Source of the DNA: Acidobacteriota bacterium
Lineage (GTDB): Bacteria; Acidobacteriota; Terriglobia; Terriglobales; Acidobacteriaceae
Length of the DNA stretch: 64,000 nt
Direction of reading: 5' to 3'
Assembly (NCBI GenBank): GCA_025359885.1
Contig: JANYDG010000083.1
Span: 1 to 64,000 of the forward strand
Within the stretch, counting starts at the first letter, position 1, and every line of letters begins with the position of its first letter. This document shows positions 53,457-61,944 of the stretch, piece by piece. The position numbers and the translations under genes were made by a program. The notes under the pieces are model-generated. The model searched no databases, was not told the DNA's origin, and was given only the letters and a program-made list of their open reading frames with translations.

Positions 53457-54206
53457 CTATTCCGACCAGGCATCGAGGTTGACGAACTTGTGGTTAGCGT
53501 GGAGGCGATCGATGAGCTGCTGAGCAGTAGCAATGGAAGCAGCCCGGTTCACGTCCAGCGATAGGTGGCCGCCGTCATGGAGCACGAGATTGGTGGCCTG
53601 GCCCTGCCGCTGATGGCTCTCAATGAGGCGAGTAAACTGTGGCACCAGTTGCGCAGGATCGGTCGCCGTCCAGTCGGAGGTAATTGCGTTCCATAGCACG
53701 GGTGTCAACCCTAGTTCGCGAGCTATGCGCAGGGTTGCAGGGCGGCGAGCGCCAAACGGAGGACGAAAGTAGCGGACAGGCGCGCCGGTAATCTGCTCCA
53801 ACTCCAGACTGGTGCGGGCGAGTTCTTCGCGGGTTTTTTCCGCGCCGGAAAAGGCGAGATTGGGGTGATTCCAGGTGTGGTTGCCGACCAGGTGGCCTTC
53901 ACCGTGCATGCGCTGGATCAAGGGGTGCTGGGTCGCGGCGTAGCGGCCGACGAGAAAGAACGTGGCCTTGACGTTGTGGTCTGCGAGGATGTCGAGCAAC
54001 TCCGGAGTCCAGCGGGGATTGGGACCATCGTCAAAAGTGAGGGCAATTTCGCCGGGTCGTTTGGGTGCTCGCAATGCCGGTCCAAAGAGCCGCGCTGGCG
54101 GCCACATGGCCTGGTACATGTATCCGCCAAAGCCAAGGCCGGCGACGAGTGCGGCACCAAGGCTGGCTTCCACGATTTGGGACGGCGTCAACATCATCCC
54201 CATCAT
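53457..54206 (-). CDS. Polysaccharide deacetylase family protein (NodB-like)
   Basis: From ATG 54206 the protein has 249 residues, with a hydrophobic N-terminus (VEASLGAALVAGLGFGGYMY). The NodB homology domain carries IALTFDDGPNPRWTPELLDI (catalytic Asp pair) and VGNHTWNHPNLAFSG (metal-binding His residues), and RYFRPPFGARRPATL. It likely removes acetyl groups from an extracytoplasmic polysaccharide or peptidoglycan. The frame extends to 54416 but that part lies opposite the panB start. It is divergent from panB. Confidence 0.9.
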   Translation of the reverse strand: MMGMMLTPSQIVEASLGAALVAGLGFGGYMYQAMWPPARLFGPALRAPKRPGEIALTFDDGPNPRWTPELLDILADHNVKATFFLVGRYAATQHPLIQRMHGEGHLVGNHTWNHPNLAFSGAEKTREELARTSLELEQITGAPVRYFRPPFGARRPATLRIARELGLTPVLWNAITSDWTATDPAQLVPQFTRLIESHQRQGQATNLVLHDGGHLSLDVNRAASIATAQQLIDRLHANHKFVNLDAWSE

Positions 54207-54303
54207 TGTCGCTTGCAGCCTTTGCTTTGCGGAAGTGCCCGAGCGTAGACTTGTGAAGGAACGGGCCGCATTCTGAGCAAACGGAGCGGCACTGGAGACA
54301 ACC

Positions 54304-55206
54304 ATGAGCGTTACCCTGCCACCCGAAGGCCGCCAAGCAGCCGCGCCTACTTCCCAACTCAGAACCAAGGTCACCATGCCCGCGCTGGCAGGAATGAAGC
54401 GCGAAGGCAAACCCATTACAGCGCTAACGGCGTACGATTACGCCACTTCGCGCCTGGTGGATGAAGCTGGAATCGACCTGATTCTGGTTGGCGATTCGCT
54501 GGCCATGGTGGTGCTGGGCCATGACAACACCCTGGCCGTCACCGTCGACGAAATGCTGCATCACACCCGCGCGGTGCGCCGTGCAGTGCGCCGCGCGCTG
54601 GTTGTCGCCGATATGCCCTTTGGCAGCTACCACGGCAGGGTTTCTGAGGGTGTTGCCAATGCCGTTCGCTTCGTGAAGGAAGCCGGAGCCGAAGCGGTCA
54701 AGATTGAAGGGCCGCGTGTGGAGTTGGTGCGCGCCCTGGTGGCAGCAGAGATTCCCGTCGTGGGCCACCTGGGCCTGACGCCGCAGAGCGTGCATCGCAT
54801 GGGCGGTTACCGCGTTCAGGCCAGGACCATTGAGGCAGCAGTGCAACTTCGCAACGATGCTGCAGCCCTGGCCGAAGCGGGCGCGGGGGCCCTGGTGCTT
54901 GAAGGTGTGCCGCGCGAGGTGGCGGCGGCCATTACTGCTGAGTTGGAAATCCCTGTGATTGGTATTGGAGCGGGGCCAGAGTGCGACGGCCAGATTCTCG
55001 TGTTTCACGACATTCTGAACATGACTTTCGCGCCCCACGCAAAGTTTGTACGGCAGTATGCCGATGTTTCGGCGGTCATCCGGGGTGCGGTGGAGCAGTA
55101 CCGCGAGGACGTAGAGCAAAGGGCCTTCCCTACCGACGAGGAAAGCTACCATCTGCCTGCTCCTGAACGTGCCATCACCCAAGCCGCTTTGGCTTCAAAA
55201 GCCTGA
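54304..55206 (+). CDS. panB: 3-methyl-2-oxobutanoate hydroxymethyltransferase
   Basis: The 300-residue TIM-barrel enzyme has ITALTAYDYATSRLVDEAGI, VGDSLAMVVLGHDNTLAVTV and GHLGLTPQSVHRMGGYRVQA, all PanB signatures, and the GIGAGPECDGQILVFHD strand. It makes ketopantoate for pantothenate and CoA. panC starts one base after its stop. No panD is nearby. Confidence 0.97.
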   Translation: MSVTLPPEGRQAAAPTSQLRTKVTMPALAGMKREGKPITALTAYDYATSRLVDEAGIDLILVGDSLAMVVLGHDNTLAVTVDEMLHHTRAVRRAVRRALVVADMPFGSYHGRVSEGVANAVRFVKEAGAEAVKIEGPRVELVRALVAAEIPVVGHLGLTPQSVHRMGGYRVQARTIEAAVQLRNDAAALAEAGAGALVLEGVPREVAAAITAELEIPVIGIGAGPECDGQILVFHDILNMTFAPHAKFVRQYADVSAVIRGAVEQYREDVEQRAFPTDEESYHLPAPERAITQAALASKA

Positions 55207-55207
55207 A

Positions 55208-56050
55208 GTGCGCATCATCCAGACAATCGCGGAGCTTCGCCAGTGGTCGCGGGAGGCTCGTCGTGCCGGGAATCTCATTGGCCTCGTGCCGACGATGGGA
55301 GCACTGCATGCGGGGCATCTTTCGCTGGTGCATGCGGCAAAAGCTCAGTGCGGCCGGGTGGCTGTGAGCATTTTTGTGAATCCGACGCAGTTTGGCCCGA
55401 CCGAGGACCTGGCGAAATACCCGCGCACCTGGGACGCGGACTGCGCCGCTCTCGAAGCAGAGGGCGTGGATGTAGTTTTTGCGCCTGTTCCAGAGGAAAT
55501 CTACAGGCCCGGTTCAAGCACCTTCGTTGAGGTCGAGGGGTTAGGGAGTCGCCTGGACGGCCAGTCCCGGCCGGGGCACTTTCGCGGCGTGGCGACGGTG
55601 GTTGCCAAGCTGTTGATTGCGGCGGAACCGGATCGCGCTTACTTTGGCCAGAAGGACGCGGCGCAGGTGGCAGTGCTGCGACGGATGGTGGCGGACCTGG
55701 GGCTGCCTGTTGAACTGAAGATCTGCCCCATTGTCCGGGAGCCGGACGGGCTGGCAATGAGTTCGCGAAACCGCTATTTGAGCGCAGAAGAGCGACAGCG
55801 CGCGCTGGTACTCAGGCAGGCGATCGATGCTGTAGCAGCCTCGATCGCTGGGGGCGAGCGGGATTCCGAGGTGCTGAAGGCGGTAGCCAGGGCCAATTTT
55901 GCCGACCAGCCCTCGGTCCAAATCGACTACATCGCTGCCGTCGATTGGGCGACGCTTTTGCCGGTCGCAATCGTTGCGCCGGGAACTCTCTTTGCGGTGG
56001 CGGCGTGGGTGGGCGAAACGAGACTGCTGGACAATTTCATCGCGCCGTAA
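55208..56050 (+). CDS. panC: Pantothenate synthetase
   Basis: From GTG 55208 the protein has 280 residues. It has the ATP-binding VPTMGALHAGHLSLVHAAK (HxGH), VSIFVNPTQFGPTEDLAKYP, SRLDGQSRPGHFRGVATVV and MSSRNRYLSAEERQRALVL (KMSKS-like). It joins pantoate and beta-alanine. GTG 55208 lies one base after the panB stop; an ATG at 55169 inside panB would add 13 residues and is less likely. A terminator follows. Confidence 0.95.
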   Translation: MRIIQTIAELRQWSREARRAGNLIGLVPTMGALHAGHLSLVHAAKAQCGRVAVSIFVNPTQFGPTEDLAKYPRTWDADCAALEAEGVDVVFAPVPEEIYRPGSSTFVEVEGLGSRLDGQSRPGHFRGVATVVAKLLIAAEPDRAYFGQKDAAQVAVLRRMVADLGLPVELKICPIVREPDGLAMSSRNRYLSAEERQRALVLRQAIDAVAASIAGGERDSEVLKAVARANFADQPSVQIDYIAAVDWATLLPVAIVAPGTLFAVAAWVGETRLLDNFIAP

Positions 56051-56052
56051 GG

Positions 56053-56090
56053 AAAAGCCCACAAACCAAACCGGCCTTGTGGACTTTTAT
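56053..56090 (+). terminator. Intrinsic terminator of panB-panC
   Basis: AAAAGCCCACAA (56053-56064) pairs with TTGTGGACTTTT (56077-56088), 11 of 12 positions, and ends in a T-rich stretch 3 bp after panC. Confidence 0.75.
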
Positions 56091-56106
56091 CTTCTTTGCA
56101 TCGATG

Positions 56107-56226
56107 GCTAGAGCATTTTCAGGAATACTGTGAAGTGTCCAGCTTTCGCGAGGATGGATTTTTCTTGATGAAAAATCCAGTCAGCAGTGCGGCCTCGCTT
56201 TATACGAATCCTGAAAATGCTTTAGC
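56107..56226. mobile_element. MITE-like element with terminal inverted repeats
   Basis: GCTAGAGCATTTTCAGGA (56107-56124) and the reverse complement of 56209-56226 match at 17 of 18 positions. TA dinucleotides near both ends (56109 and 56223) could be a TA target duplication. Inside is a perfect 9-bp hairpin GGATTTTTC (56156-56164) with GAAAAATCC (56170-56178). The element is too small for a transposase and ends 4 bp from the cytochrome c stop codon. A half-copy lies at 38039-38061. Confidence 0.65.
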
Positions 56227-56230
56227 AGAA

Positions 56231-56788
56231 TTACTTCGCCGGGGGCGCAGGCGGGTGATCGTGATCATCCTTCTCTGGCTTTGGTACGAAGGGTTCCGGG
56301 CCCAGATGGCCGCGATGGCAGGTCCCGCAGGTGACCGGGTCGCCTGAACTGTCGATTTTCGAGACATAGTTGACATTGATGCTCTCAACCATCTGGACCA
56401 TCTTGCGCGCAGTCTGCTTTTCTTCCTTGGAGTCATCGGCAAAGTTGAGGCGGGGCTTGCCATTGGGCCCGATATTTTTGGGATCGACGGCGTGACAGGT
56501 CTTGCAGCCAGTGCCAAGTTCGCCTTCCCATTTCTCCATGATTTCGTGTACCTGCTCGCCGGTCAGGTTGCGGGGCAGCACTTTGAGGTTGGTGGGCGCG
56601 GGCGGCTTGAATCCCGGCGGCGGTCCACCGGGTCCACCGGAAGGTGGCGGCGGTGGTTGCTGAGAGATTGGCGCGGGCGTTACGGGAGCGTGAGCGGCAG
56701 CAAAAACGGAAGTAAAGCCAGTCGATAAAACAACGGACGCAACTGCGAGCATAGAGGCGGCAGCGAGCGTGAGGCGGGAAAATCTCAT
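56231..56788 (-). CDS. Reaction-centre-type multiheme cytochrome c subunit-like protein
   Basis: The 185-residue exported protein has a signal sequence (AAASMLAVASVVLSTGFTSV) and a Pro/Gly-rich linker. Two CxxCH heme motifs follow, GCKTCHAV and CGTCHRG, each preceded by a Met-containing helix (EQVHEIMEKWEGELG, MVQMVESINVNY), the pattern of photosynthetic reaction-centre cytochrome subunits. In non-phototrophic acidobacteria such proteins are electron carriers of unknown partner. The C-terminus is Lys/Asp/His/Pro-rich. Confidence 0.85.
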   Translation of the reverse strand: MRFSRLTLAAASMLAVASVVLSTGFTSVFAAAHAPVTPAPISQQPPPPPSGGPGGPPPGFKPPAPTNLKVLPRNLTGEQVHEIMEKWEGELGTGCKTCHAVDPKNIGPNGKPRLNFADDSKEEKQTARKMVQMVESINVNYVSKIDSSGDPVTCGTCHRGHLGPEPFVPKPEKDDHDHPPAPPAK

Positions 56789-56865
56789 GCGCAGGAATTC
56801 CTTTCAGCGATCAGGTTTATAAACAAGGACGGTCAGAGGAGTAGACGGCAGCGGCTGGGTCAAGT

Positions 56866-57525
56866 TTACACAGTCGTCTTTTTTGTTTTGAAATGTGAAA
56901 CGCAGGAATGATTGGAAAGCGCAAAGCGTAGCGGTAAATGAGCGGCGTGACGGATGCCGATCCTGGGAGTGACCTCGATTGGCGCAGCCTCAAAACCGTC
57001 CTCGCGGAGTTGCAGCGGCGAGGCGGGGTCGAGCAGGTCTAAACCGTTATGTGCCGCGCGGGTCAGCCCCAGAGCCTGGCAGAGAATGCCGGGGCCGGCC
57101 GTTAGTCTTGGATGGGGCACTGGGGCTGGGAGCTTGCGATGGGCGGCCATCGTGCTGAGGCCGAGCAGAGGTTCGAGTGCCCGAATGAGGATGCAACCGG
57201 CCCGGCCCTCGGGTTCACAGGTGACGTTGACGCAGTAGTGCATCCCGTAGATGAAGTAGACATAGGCATGGCCGGCTGGGCCGAACATGACCCGATTACG
57301 GTCAGTAATGCCGCGAAAACTGTGCGCGGCGGGGTCAGGCGGATGTGTCATGTGGGGGCCAAGGTAGGCCTCCACCTCCACGATGCGCCCGGCCAGCCAG
57401 CCTGACTCGGTTTGATGCGCGAGAATCTTGCCGAGCAGTTGCGGAGCAACGGATTCGGGCGGCTCCACGAAGAGCCGTCTGGAAAGAATCCGCCACTCCT
57501 TTGGCAGCTTCGCTGAGTTGGCCAC
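56866..57525 (-). CDS. DNA-3-methyladenine glycosylase (MPG/AAG family)
   Basis: The 219-residue base-excision repair enzyme starts with GTG at 57525, directly after the bcp stop. It has the AAG-family motifs RIVEVEAYLGPHMTHPPDPA with the catalytic Glu, GPAGHAYVYFIYGMHYCVNV and CILIRALEP. It removes alkylated purines from DNA. Its coupling to a peroxiredoxin gene suggests a small damage-response unit. Confidence 0.92.
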   Translation of the reverse strand: MANSAKLPKEWRILSRRLFVEPPESVAPQLLGKILAHQTESGWLAGRIVEVEAYLGPHMTHPPDPAAHSFRGITDRNRVMFGPAGHAYVYFIYGMHYCVNVTCEPEGRAGCILIRALEPLLGLSTMAAHRKLPAPVPHPRLTAGPGILCQALGLTRAAHNGLDLLDPASPLQLREDGFEAAPIEVTPRIGIRHAAHLPLRFALSNHSCVSHFKTKKTTV

Positions 57526-57526
57526 C

Positions 57527-57991
57527 TTAGCCCTTGTGAGCCTGAATCGCCGCCAGAACTTCCTCAGCGTGGCCCTCGGGCTTCACCTTGGGGAAGACTT
57601 GCAGCAGGCTCTGGTCCCCGCCGATCACAAACGTAGTCCGCTCGATGCCGATGACTTTTTTGCCGTACATATTCTTTTCCTTGAGTACGCCAAACTGATT
57701 GCAGACAACTTCGTCTACATCTGCAAGGAGCGGATAGGGAAGGCTGTATTTTTCGCGAAACTTGCGCTGCGCCTTTGGTGTGTCGCGGGAAATACCGAGG
57801 ACGATGGCACCAGCGGCTTGCAGCTTCTCAAAGGTATCGCGAAAGCCGCATGCCTCAATGGTGCAGCCAGGGGTGTCGGCCTTGGGATAAAAGAAGAGTA
57901 CGACGGGTTTTCCGGCAAAGTCGGTGAGGTTGACGGTGTTTTCCTGGTCGTCCTGGAGGGTGAAGTTGGCGACTTTTTCGTTCAGTTCCAT
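57527..57991 (-). CDS. bcp: Thioredoxin-dependent peroxiredoxin, BCP family
   Basis: From ATG 57991 the protein has 154 residues and begins MELNEKVANFTLQDDQE. The peroxidatic Cys is in PKADTPGCTIEACGFRD and the resolving Cys is five residues later, as in atypical 2-Cys BCP enzymes. It reduces peroxides using thioredoxin. The frame extends to 58084 without family match. The mpg gene starts one base after its stop. Confidence 0.95.
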   Translation of the reverse strand: MELNEKVANFTLQDDQENTVNLTDFAGKPVVLFFYPKADTPGCTIEACGFRDTFEKLQAAGAIVLGISRDTPKAQRKFREKYSLPYPLLADVDEVVCNQFGVLKEKNMYGKKVIGIERTTFVIGGDQSLLQVFPKVKPEGHAEEVLAAIQAHKG

Positions 57992-58139
57992 GGAATGGTC
58001 CTTTGGGAATGCTGGGCTGGGTGCGGGATGTGAGATGTGGGATGAAGCTTGAATGCAAGCATGTAGAAGTTGATCTGGTAACACTTTGGATTATTCCCGA
58101 CCAGGGGTGCCTGTGTCATGGTGGAAGCGGTGAGGAATT

Positions 58140-59660
58140 TTGATGGGCTGGAGAATTTTTACAGTTTGGGTCGGTCTGGCGGTCTGCACCGGTGCTGGTG
58201 CGCAGTATCCGGGACACGTTGCGAAGAAGAGTGACACAGCCCCGGTGCTGCGTGCGGTGTCGGTGTTGGAATGGGTGGGCGAGCCGGGAAGGCCCTCCTC
58301 CAGCCGCCTCGTGCCTGTGGCTGTTTATGACGGCGAGCAGTTGAACGATGGCACCATTTACATGACCAGGCCTGAGCCTCTCGCAGTGAGCGGCGGGGTG
58401 GAGTATGAGTTGCAGACCGCTGGCAGGGCAACGGGCATCTACGACGTCTTTGGCTCCGCTCAGGTTGGCGGGTTTTGGCGGGGGTTTGGCATCTGGAAGC
58501 CGCTTTCGACTTCGGCAAAGGCGGAGCAGGCTGGGGTGAATACGAGTTCGCTCTATGCCCCGGTTGACTTGAATGACGAGGACACACCGACTCTCAAACG
58601 GAAGCATCCCAAGGGCACCGACCTCGATGAAGACGACCCGGCCAAGCCGAAGGTTACTTCGGAGAGCGGGAAAGATGCCGAGGCGCAGAAGCCGGAAGCG
58701 GCGAACGTAGACCCAGACCGCCCGACGCTGAAGCGAAAGGCTTCAGACGACGCTACAGGCGCAAAATCCGATCAAGCAAAACCAGCTCCGGTGGCGGATA
58801 CGGACCCGGAACGGCCGACGATTCGTCGCAGCCGAAAGGCGGTGGATGCGGGGATGCTGGAAACCTCAGCGGCTGCTCCCGACCCGGATCGTCCTCGCTT
58901 GAAGCGCGGCAAGCCGGCCGAGTTGGAGGTAACGGAAACGCCGCGACTCTTTGGCATGCCACCCTCCATGCAGCAGGCAGTTGCGGTGTCAGACACTCGC
59001 AATCGTCCTGAGCATCCGTGGAAATACAGCTGGGCGGACCCGGTGGATGAAGAAAAAATGAAGAGCCTGCTTGAGGCCATTGCGCGCACGGAGCTGGGAC
59101 TGAATGGATCCGTCGCGCCCGTTGCGCCTGCGAAGCCGGTGCGCAGGACGGCTGGCAAACGCGCAGCAAGGCCGGCCCCGGATCAATCAGAAGAACCGGT
59201 TGCCCTGGCCGAGGAAAAATTCCGCGTCTTTGAGCTGGCCTATGGATCAACTGCCACGCTGGTACTGACCGCAGCCACTCCAAAACCAGACCCGGTCGCA
59301 AGCGCAGCGACCATGCCAGATGAAACACCGACGATCAAGCGTGGCAAGCCGACTGCCCGCGCCGCAAAGGCTGAGGCCCAAACGGAGCTGCCGCCGAAGC
59401 CCGTCGCGCAGAAATTTGTGACCCTGATCGCTCAGCCTGACTTGTATGGGGGTATCCTGGTGCTCTTCAAAAGCACGACCGATGCCGCCCATCTGGATGA
59501 AACTCCGCGGATGCGCCTGGTCGATGCAGTTGACGTGATGGGCGACAACCGCGGCGAGTTGCTCTTTGAACTGCGAGCAGATCAGCAGCGTCAATTTGCG
59601 CTGTATCGAGTGCTGCGCGGTTCAGCCGAGCCAATTTTTACGACGGTGGCGGTGCCTTGA
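58140..59660 (+). CDS. Hypothetical secreted protein with repeated DPDRPTLKR motifs
   Basis: The 506-residue protein has a short signal peptide (FTVWVGLAVCTGAGAQ) and a conserved N-terminal block (residues 35-125, RLVPVAVYDGEQLNDGTIYM, VGGFWRGFGIWKP). A disordered linker then carries five spaced copies of an acidic-then-basic motif: DEDTPTLKRK, DPDRPTLKRK, DPERPTIRRS, DPDRPRLKRG and DETPTIKRG. The last 100 residues form a second conserved domain. No enzyme motif is seen. It probably acts in the cell envelope. Confidence 0.75.
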   Translation: MMGWRIFTVWVGLAVCTGAGAQYPGHVAKKSDTAPVLRAVSVLEWVGEPGRPSSSRLVPVAVYDGEQLNDGTIYMTRPEPLAVSGGVEYELQTAGRATGIYDVFGSAQVGGFWRGFGIWKPLSTSAKAEQAGVNTSSLYAPVDLNDEDTPTLKRKHPKGTDLDEDDPAKPKVTSESGKDAEAQKPEAANVDPDRPTLKRKASDDATGAKSDQAKPAPVADTDPERPTIRRSRKAVDAGMLETSAAAPDPDRPRLKRGKPAELEVTETPRLFGMPPSMQQAVAVSDTRNRPEHPWKYSWADPVDEEKMKSLLEAIARTELGLNGSVAPVAPAKPVRRTAGKRAARPAPDQSEEPVALAEEKFRVFELAYGSTATLVLTAATPKPDPVASAATMPDETPTIKRGKPTARAAKAEAQTELPPKPVAQKFVTLIAQPDLYGGILVLFKSTTDAAHLDETPRMRLVDAVDVMGDNRGELLFELRADQQRQFALYRVLRGSAEPIFTTVAVP

Positions 59661-59716
59661 ATCCTGCGAGTCAGACGGAATGCTCCTGGCAAGCCCGAGG
59701 CACTCCGTTCTCTTCG

Positions 59717-61876
59717 CTACTTCGCTTCTTCTGCAAAAGCTTTCTGCAGAAACTGAACGATCCGCTGGCGGGCATCAAAGCCGTGCCAAGGTTCAGGGCT
59801 GGGATATCCGAAGATGCCGCGGGCGAGGGGTCCGTGATCTTCGCGAGGGTAGGTGACCAGGTCTACCGGTACGCCGGCCTGGCGCAAAGCGCGGTACATT
59901 TCGAGCGACTGGCCAAGTGGGTCGGTCTTATCCGATTCCCCCTGCAGCAGCAGAAACGGTGTCTTGGCTTTGCCGATGCCTGCGAGCGGACTCTGACGCC
60001 AGGCGTCCTCAATGTGTTCCCACGGCTTGCCAAAATACCAGCGGTCGTACCACGATTGGTCTTCAGTGCCGTATTCACTGAACTGATCAATGACCGGAGC
60101 ACCGCTGATAATGGCTTTGAAACGGTCAGTTTTACCCTCTGCAAAGCCGGCCATTTCGCCGCCATAGCTGTAGCCCATGAGGGCAAGCTTCTCCGCATCA
60201 AGGGGATAGCTCTTCAGAACCGAGTCGAGCCCGGCCATGATATCGCGGAAGTCGCCGCCGCCCAAATCATTCTTGTTGGCGGCTGCGAACGGTATGCCAT
60301 ACGCACTTGACCCGCGCGGGTTGGGTCGCAGGATGGCCCAGCCCTGGCTCAGCAGAAAATCAGCCCAGGGCTCGTAGCGGTCTTCCCATGCACCGAGCGG
60401 CCCCCCGTGAATATCCAGCAGCAGGGGCACCTTCTTTGTAGCAGCCGCTACCGGCAGATATAGCAAACCCTCGATGGTGAGACCATCGCTTTTCCATTGC
60501 ACGACCTGCGCCTTGATGCTGCGCAGGGGCTGCGGCACGATTGCCGGTATAGGCAGCGGCGAGCAGGGCGCGCCCAACGTTCGGGCGTAGCAGAGAGATG
60601 TCGGCAGACCACTGCTCTCAGCCAGCCAGACCCAGCCCGTCTGCTGCCGGTTGGAGCTGAGGCCGGCCACGATCGAGGTAGATTGAGGCAGCAATTCCGG
60701 AGCAGATTTGCCGTTCAGGTCGAGCTTCACCGCGGCGACGCGCGTACCCATCGAGGCCTGGAGCAGCAGCTTGCCCTCGGGCAGAAAAGTCGGCTGACTG
60801 AAACCAATCGTCCCTTTGAAACCCTCCAAAAGCCGCTTCACCCCGGCTTTTGACGCCGAGTTGGCGCTCGGCAGCGGCAGGACAAAAACTTCAGAATATC
60901 CAGGGGGCGCGTCCTCAGGGGTCTGCGCGCCGAAGGCGATTTTTGTTCCATCGTCACTCCACGCGATGTTTCCACCGACTGTCGGCGGAATTTCAGCGAG
61001 AGCGACTGGCTTGTCCAGACTGGCTGTGCTCACGAGCCATGCCGCTCCGGCCGGGCCAAGATCACCGGCACCGTTGGGCTGTTCGGTGACGGCGACGAGG
61101 CGGTCGCTTTGCGGAGACCACCATGCCCCGCGCACATCCGGCACCAGGCTGACAGGCTTCAGCGCACCATCCAGTGAACCATCGGGCTTGAGTGCGACGA
61201 GGTAAAGACGGTCGCCGTGACGCTCGTGATTGATCCAGACTGCATCTGCCTTCGCTTCATGAGCCTCCTTTTCGCCGGGCGTTTCGGGGTCGGCTGCCCA
61301 TAAAGCGAGCCAATGGTTGTCCAGCGAGGGCGCGTAGCCACTTACATCAATGGCGAGCAGTTCAGGCATTCCCTGGGCTTTCGCAGCATCCTCGGCCTTG
61401 GCAGGCGGCAATGCACCCTTTTCCCTGGAATCGTCTACCGCTGGGAGCACCTTCAGATCGTACGGACTGGCTTCGCCCCCTGCCATCGGCAGACGGAAGA
61501 GCTGCATATTCTCACCGCGTTTGGCCAGAAAAAGCACTGCGCTGCCGTCGGGTGCCCAGGTTACGTCGCGTTCACCGCGCTTATCAGCCTCGGGGGAATA
61601 GGTGAGTTGCCGCGCCGGGCCGCCGCTCGCCGGAACCACCCAGAGATGGGTCCTGGCTCCGTCTGCGGTGGCTTCAGTCAAGGTGAACACGACCAGCTTG
61701 CCATCAGGCGAGAGAACGGGTGCGCCGAGCGTTTTCAGGTGGCGTAGGTCTTCACTGGTGGGGAAGTGCGTCACAGCAGCAGGAGTGGAGGTTACGCCGG
61801 CTTGGCCCGAAGCAGGTAAAACGCGGGTTGAGCAGACCAGGAAGACGAGCAAAACAAGACGAAGCGATGACGGCAT
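59717..61876 (-). CDS. Secreted S9 family prolyl oligopeptidase
   Basis: From ATG 61876 the protein has 719 residues with a signal peptide (LRLVLLVFLVCSTRVLPASG). The first 430 residues form a beta-propeller with TolB-like repeats (SPDGKLVVFTL, WAPDGSAVLFLAKRG). The C-terminal alpha/beta-hydrolase has Ser in LALMGYSYGGEMAG, Asp near QGESDKTDPLGQSLEMY and His in PREDHGPLARG, a complete triad. It likely degrades small peptides outside the cytoplasm, like acylaminoacyl- or dipeptidyl-peptidases. The frame to 62044 overlaps the next gene and is not used. Confidence 0.92.
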   Translation of the reverse strand: MPSSLRLVLLVFLVCSTRVLPASGQAGVTSTPAAVTHFPTSEDLRHLKTLGAPVLSPDGKLVVFTLTEATADGARTHLWVVPASGGPARQLTYSPEADKRGERDVTWAPDGSAVLFLAKRGENMQLFRLPMAGGEASPYDLKVLPAVDDSREKGALPPAKAEDAAKAQGMPELLAIDVSGYAPSLDNHWLALWAADPETPGEKEAHEAKADAVWINHERHGDRLYLVALKPDGSLDGALKPVSLVPDVRGAWWSPQSDRLVAVTEQPNGAGDLGPAGAAWLVSTASLDKPVALAEIPPTVGGNIAWSDDGTKIAFGAQTPEDAPPGYSEVFVLPLPSANSASKAGVKRLLEGFKGTIGFSQPTFLPEGKLLLQASMGTRVAAVKLDLNGKSAPELLPQSTSIVAGLSSNRQQTGWVWLAESSGLPTSLCYARTLGAPCSPLPIPAIVPQPLRSIKAQVVQWKSDGLTIEGLLYLPVAAATKKVPLLLDIHGGPLGAWEDRYEPWADFLLSQGWAILRPNPRGSSAYGIPFAAANKNDLGGGDFRDIMAGLDSVLKSYPLDAEKLALMGYSYGGEMAGFAEGKTDRFKAIISGAPVIDQFSEYGTEDQSWYDRWYFGKPWEHIEDAWRQSPLAGIGKAKTPFLLLQGESDKTDPLGQSLEMYRALRQAGVPVDLVTYPREDHGPLARGIFGYPSPEPWHGFDARQRIVQFLQKAFAEEAK

Positions 61877-61944
61877 GGAGTCAGCATATATCAAGACCAC
61901 CACGCCTTTGTTTGGGGTTGTGAGCGCGGCGGGTGGTCTAAAGT

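Noticed and set aside
54207-54416. N-terminal extension of the polysaccharide deacetylase
   Set aside because: It is antisense to the start of panB; a hydrophobic leader begins near ATG 54206.
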